NCBI GenBank assembly: GCA_905221605.1
Contig: CAJNDS010002668.1
Location: forward strand, 60,001 to 124,000
Source: Symbiodinium natans
Lineage: Eukaryota > Sar > Dinophyceae > Suessiales > Symbiodiniaceae
Direction: 5' to 3'
DNA length: 64,000 nt
The position numbers and the translations under genes were made by a program. Below, one piece after another: positions 60,868-64,000 of the stretch. The stretch's first letter is position 1, and each line of letters begins with the position of its first letter. The notes beneath the pieces are model-generated. The model saw only the letters and a list, made by a program, of their open reading frames with translations, was not told where the DNA came from and searched no databases.

Positions 60868-63273
60868 GACATGGAGGAGTCTGAGGATGAGCTGCGGAAT
60901 CTGGAGAGGGCCAAACGCAAGTGGCCTGTGCAATGGTACGTTGCGTTTTGGCAGAATCTTGGACGCAGTTCTTGCCTGAACAGGGCGTCCTTGTTAAACC
61001 CTAAACCCTAAACCCTAAACCCAGCAGGGTATTTTAGGGCTTGGGGTGGGTGGGTGGGTTCAGGGGGTTTATAGGGCTTGCTATCCCATTGGTGCCCTTT
61101 TGCGCCCTTTTTGGGTTCTGGGTTCCCTTGTAAAAGTAACCGGCCCAAAAAAGGGCTTAGGGTTTAGGGTTTAGGGTTTAGGGCTTAGGGTTTAGGGTTT
61201 AGGGCTTAGGGCTTAGGGTTTAGGGTTTAGGGTTTAGGATTCAAGATGGTTACCGAGCCAAGGAATTCAGAGCACGAATGGCAGAAATGCTGCGACTGCA
61301 TGTTTCGAAGTGTGGCACGTGGCACCACGAATTTGGTGGAAGCCTGTGGCTATCTTGCAGTGGGCACGCTCTATGGTGGCTACGCTGAAGCTCCTTGGGG
61401 GCCACATGAACCCTAAAACTGGGTCCCTATACCCTCTACTACTCTAATCCCTATTAAGGTAGTATGAACCATACACCCTTTTAAGGTTCATACTTGGTCC
61501 TTGTACCCTAAACCCTAAACCCTAAACCCTAAAAGGCTTGGGCATTCTGGGCGGTACAGATCCTGTTCTCTGTCATCAACCTCATGGTGGTGTGGTTTCT
61601 GCTGCGCAAGTTCGGGCCCAGTACCTTGGGGACCAAATGAACGCCTGAAATCTGGTTCTTCTGCCTTAGTAGGGATTATGGTAGTGTAGGGTTTAGGGTT
61701 TAAATAGGGTTTAGGGTTTAGGGTTTAGGGTAGATCCCCATGTTCGGGTAAGTTGTGTTCTCCAAGGTAAGCAAAGCGACGATTCCAGAAGTGATGGCGC
61801 CATCACCCGAATGGTGCGACATCGCCCATTCATCGTGGCATTCGTTGTGGCTTCAGGTCCGCTCTGGTGCGTGATTGCAGCTGCCACCGCGTTTGAGATG
61901 TTGGATCGGTTTCTGATACCAACGTGCTACGCCACGCACGCAGTGGTGAACATGTGCTTCATCTGGTTTCTGGACCACGAAGGTAAGCGGCAAGCCGACC
62001 CAGAGTCGGAGGACAGCTCCTTAGTGGCTGAGTGAGTACACTTTACGCTTTTTGGGATACCAGACTCCCCTAGAGAACCGAAAGTGTACACCTTTTTTTG
62101 GTGGCTTAGGAACTCAGCAACTAAGGTTCCGAGGAACGCCTGGAGCTGGGAGTGGAGGAAGACCACTACGAGCGCGGTCCCCGACCGAGCAAACCGAAAG
62201 ACCAGGACAGCACTGCCAAAATGGCAGGTGTCTTGGGGACCAAATGAACCCTAAAACTGGGGCCCTATACCCTCTGCTGAGGTAGCATGAACCATAAGCC
62301 CTTTTAAGGTGCATGTGGTCCTTAAGGTGTCATGCTTTGGTTCGGAACCGTGGTGATTGCCTTGTTCTGGCTCTTTGCGCTGCTCTGGGCCCTCCATGGC
62401 GCCTTTTACGGCATGGACTTCCGAAACCGCAAGGCTCCTTAAAAAAACCAAATGAGTCTTAAAAGGGGGTTATGGTTCAAATGCCTTAATCGGGATTATA
62501 GTAGTAGATGTATCCTACTAAGTAGGGATTATATACCTTGATGGGCCGGGGATTATAGTAGTTTAAATTCCTACATAGGGATTATAGTAGTAGAGGGTAT
62601 ATGGGCCCAATTTTAGGGTTCATTTTTGTCCGCAAGGCTGCGGTGTGGATGTGGCAAGATGGGCCACCCCTGCTCGACGTCTCTACAACACAGATGGCCT
62701 CACCGAGCCTTGGGTTTAGGGTTTAGGGCTTAGGGTTTAGGGGGTTTAGGGGGTTTAGGGTTTAGGGTTTAGGGTCAGCCAAGGAGCCCATTCTGGAGTC
62801 CGCATGCCCTCGTGTGCCCACGGAAGCAGGTGTTCATCGCGGATCGGTACCGAGTATACGAGTTGACAAGAAACAACTCGGAGGTGGGCGTGTGCCTTTG
62901 TCATAGTTGGGCAACATTTTACATTTGTAAGGGTACTTAAACCCAATAAGGAATAAGCACTTATTTTTTAAGTACTATCCCAATTATGAACTAGGTACCC
63001 CTGTCCGCTGAATGGGACCATCTCCGACATCTCTGCCACCTGCGACGAGACGAAACTTCGTAGCTGACATGAGTAGACTTTACACTGTTTTGGGATGCTC
63101 GAATCCCCTATAGAACTGAGAGTCTACACTAGGGCTTAGGGTTCAGGGTTCAGGGTTTAGGGTTAGGATTTTGGGGGGCTTACGAACTCCGCAACTAAGG
63201 AAATGCTGGCCAATCGTCCTTGTGCATGGCTCTCCGTCGTTGCTGGGGTTGATTTGGACCGATTTTTCAGAAA
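60868..63273 (+). CDS. Multi-pass membrane protein, ten exons in phase
   Basis: Exons: 60868-60927 (ATG at 60871), 61246-61389, 61536-61620, 61767-62023, 62134-62227, 62327-62433, 62637-62713, 62784-62883, 62995-63059 and 63200-63273. All nine joints keep phase. Acidic N-terminus (MEESEDELRNLERAKRKW), then hydrophobic segments GYLAVGTLYGGYAEA, AVQILFSVINLMVVWFLL, FIVAFVVASGPLWCVIAAA, HAVVNMCFIWFL and VMLWFGTVVIALFWLFALLW, separated by charged loops (for example HYERGPRPSKPKDQDS). Exon 62784 reads KQVFIADRYRVYELTRNNSE. Five introns are family A or E elements or derivatives, one is the CTAG-ending element, and two are telomere-like. GC donors at 61390 and 62434. Protein family not recognised. 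The gene probably continues beyond 63273. Confidence 0.65.
61390..61535. mobile_element. Family A introner plus CCCTAAA tail, intron with GC donor
   Basis: GCTCCTTGGGGGCCACATGA at the left, CCCTATACCCTCTACTACTC inside, TTCATACTTGGTCCTTGTAC, then four CCCTAAA units and AAAAG as acceptor. The flanks are GAA|GCTCC and AAG|GCTTG. Intron 146 bases, frame kept (Glu-Ala). Confidence 0.85.
61621..61766. mobile_element. Family A introner with internal TTTAGGG, GT donor in flank
   Basis: GTACCTTGGGGACCAAATGA at the left, CTTAGTAGGGATTATGGTAG inside, TTTAGGG units (61687-61731), and acceptor CTCCAAG. Flanks A|GTACC and AAG|GTAAG rebuild a Ser codon. The right arm of the element is largely replaced by telomere-like repeat and unique bases. 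Confidence 0.8.
62024..62133. mobile_element. Family E introner, splice sites in its ends
   Basis: GTGGCTGAGTGAGTACACTT at the left and AACTCAGCAACTAAGG at the right. CTTAGTGGCTGAG and CTCAGCAACTAAG form the inverted repeat. A GT in the left end and the AG 7 bases past the right end (GAG at 62131-62133) give the reading that keeps frame with the next exon. Confidence 0.75.
62228..62326. mobile_element. Family A introner with clear target duplication
   Basis: GTGTCTTGGGGACCAAATGA at the left, GGCCCTATACCCTCTGCTGA inside, GCATGTGGTCCTTAAG at the right. The word AGGTGTC precedes the element (62226-62232) and recurs after it (62325-62331). GT of the first copy is the donor, AAG of the element the acceptor. 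Intron 99 bases, frame kept. Confidence 0.9.
62434..62636. mobile_element. Family A introner with internal tandem expansion, GC donor
   Basis: GCTCCTTAAAAAAACCAAATG at the left (words GCTCCTTAAA and AAAACCAAATG). Three copies of the GGGATTATAGTAGT core (62492, about 62550 and 62579), and CATTTTTGTCCGCAAG at the right. Flanks AAG|GCTCC and AAG|GCTGC. Frame is kept (Lys-Ala). The TAA at 62440-62442 would be skipped by splicing. Confidence 0.8.
62884..62994. mobile_element. Introner, second copy of the element at 53526-53634
   Basis: CCTTTGTCATAGTTGGGCAA, GGGTACTTAAACCCAATAAG, GTACTATCCCAATTATGAAC and terminal CTAG. Donor GTGGGC at 62884, acceptor TAG at 62994, frame kept. Confidence 0.8.
63060..63199. 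mobile_element. Family E introner interrupted by TTTAGGG
   Basis: GTAGCTGACATGAGTAGACT at the left, GATGCTCGAATCCCCTATAG inside, seven telomere-like units (63128-63168), then GGGGGCTTACGAACTCCGCA and ACTAAG. GT and AG lie in the element ends and the reading frame is kept (Ser rebuilt). Confidence 0.8.
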
Positions 63274-63412
63274 GTTCTATGGTTGCCCGAGTCCCTGTAC
63301 CTACAACCCATATACCCCGAACCCTTGACCCTAAAGACATTCAGTTCTTAGCCCTAAACCCCAAAACCCTAAACCCCAACTGACCCTAAACCCTAAACCC
63401 GAAACCCTGGAA

Positions 63413-63533
63413 AGAAGAACGCCAAGGATGGTGGTAGACTGCAGCACTGGGCTGAAAAGCCCACTCCTGCAATCGAGTGGCGAAGCCAAGCGCATTGCCA
63501 CGAGTAGCGACTTGGCAGGGTCTGTAGGGCTTT
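63413..63533 (+). CDS. Coding-looking exon, frame undecided
   Basis: Two long frames are open: one reads NAKDGGRLQHWAEKPTPAIE and stops at TAG, the other VVDCSTGLKSPLLQSSGEAK and ATSSDLAG. It is GC-rich like other exons and follows CCCTAAA repeats, with AG acceptors at 63416 and 63426. It may continue the membrane-protein gene, but the joint from 63273 could not be made in phase. Confidence 0.3.
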
Positions 63534-63539
63534 AGGGCT

Positions 63540-63920
63540 TAGGGTTCTGGGCGTATAGGGTTAATTTAGAGTTTAGGTTTTAGAGTGTATACAACTCAGT
63601 GCACTGTTGTTTTGCGAGCTATAGGTAAGGGACTTGGAGCCGGAGTTATCATACGAATTAACCCAGTTTAGGGCTAGGGGGCCCCGACGGTTTCCGAGCT
63701 CAAAAAAAGGAGTTGAATGAAAGGCCCAGTTATACTCTTTTTAAGTGTCCAATGACAGAAGTGTCCACAAGAGGGGCAAATTTAGTATGATATGGGTTTA
63801 GGTTTTAGGGTCTGTAGGGTTTATAAGGTTTATAGGCTGTAGGTTTAGGGTTTAGGGTCTAGGGTCTAGGGTTTAGGGTTTAGCGTTTAGGGTTTAGGGT
63901 TTAGGGTTGTATAAGGTTTG
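63540..63920. repeat. Intron or spacer with TTTAGGG-like units and a family D remnant
   Basis: GGGCTTTAGGGCTTAGGG at the left, a degraded family D piece at about 63625-63685 (GTAAGGGACTTGGAGCC, AATTAACCCAGTTTAGGGC), and TTTAGGG units at 63840-63908. Confidence 0.7.
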
Positions 63921-63945
63921 GTCTTTAGGCTGCTGGACTACCAAG

Positions 63946-64000
63946 GAGACATGGCAAACAAAGAAAGCACCGCTCTTGGAACTCTGATTGCGACGCTGCG
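63946..64000 (+). CDS. Exon cut by the right window edge
   Basis: Follows ACCAAG and is open in two frames, one reading DMANKESTALGTLIATL with an ATG at 63950. No repeat. The sequence ends inside it, so neither frame nor product can be judged. Confidence 0.35.

Noticed and set aside
1-64000. tRNA, rRNA, spliced-leader RNA or histone-like genes
   Set aside because: None was recognised by eye; short or divergent RNA genes could have been missed without a covariance search.

Overview
The window looks like nuclear DNA of a protist with a very intron-rich genome, most likely a dinoflagellate. Four things point there: every convincing exon lies on the + strand, as in unidirectional dinoflagellate gene arrays; introns use many GC donors beside GT and end in AG|G; telomere-type TTTAGGG/CCCTAAA repeats sit inside nearly every intron, in both orientations; and several families of short hairpin-like elements occupy introns precisely. 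The phylum is an inference. TTTAGGG telomeres also occur in plants, green algae and chromerids, and no rRNA, tRNA or spliced-leader sequence was seen to settle it.

Coding content was read by eye as short exons (18 to about 480 bases) joined by splice signals and codon phase. From left to right: (1) the 3' part of a purple/tartrate-resistant-type acid phosphatase, 2-4631; (2) exons of unrecognised helical proteins, about 5.3-14.2 kb; (3) an FHA-domain segment, 15.4-17.4 kb, then charged linker exons to 22.1 kb, a Lys/Asp/Glu-rich part at 22.6-27.6 kb, an Arg-Ser (RS) domain at 28.6-34.7 kb, a duplicated exon module at 36.7-40.4 kb and an Ala/Pro/Met-rich part at 41.2-46.5 kb, perhaps one very long RS-domain nuclear gene or a few consecutive ones; (4) an unrecognised gene, 46.8-51.5 kb; (5) a compact gene pairing a PUB-like domain with a C-terminal KPWE motif, 52.3-53.9 kb; (6) two unrecognised groups, 54.7-58.5 kb; (7) two membrane-protein genes, 59.4-60.3 and 60.9-63.3 kb; (8) partial exons to the right edge.

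The rest is mostly intron or spacer: degenerate telomere-like arrays (7-mers plus variants such as TTCAGGG and GGGTTTATA), at least seven families of short inverted-repeat elements (called A-H below, names mine), a 53-bp tandem array, a 270-bp triplication, a long ATGT microsatellite and homopolymer G/C/T runs.

The most interesting signal is how introns seem to be made. Family A elements lie in exons with a short GT- or GC-starting flank that can act as donor, while the element's own end supplies AAG as acceptor. Joining the exons across five of them keeps frame. Another intron, 53735-53830, is bounded by a 21-bp exon duplication that supplies both an AG|GC donor and an AG acceptor, with a CCCTAAA array between the copies. 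This suggests intron birth by element insertion and by break repair with telomere-repeat filler.
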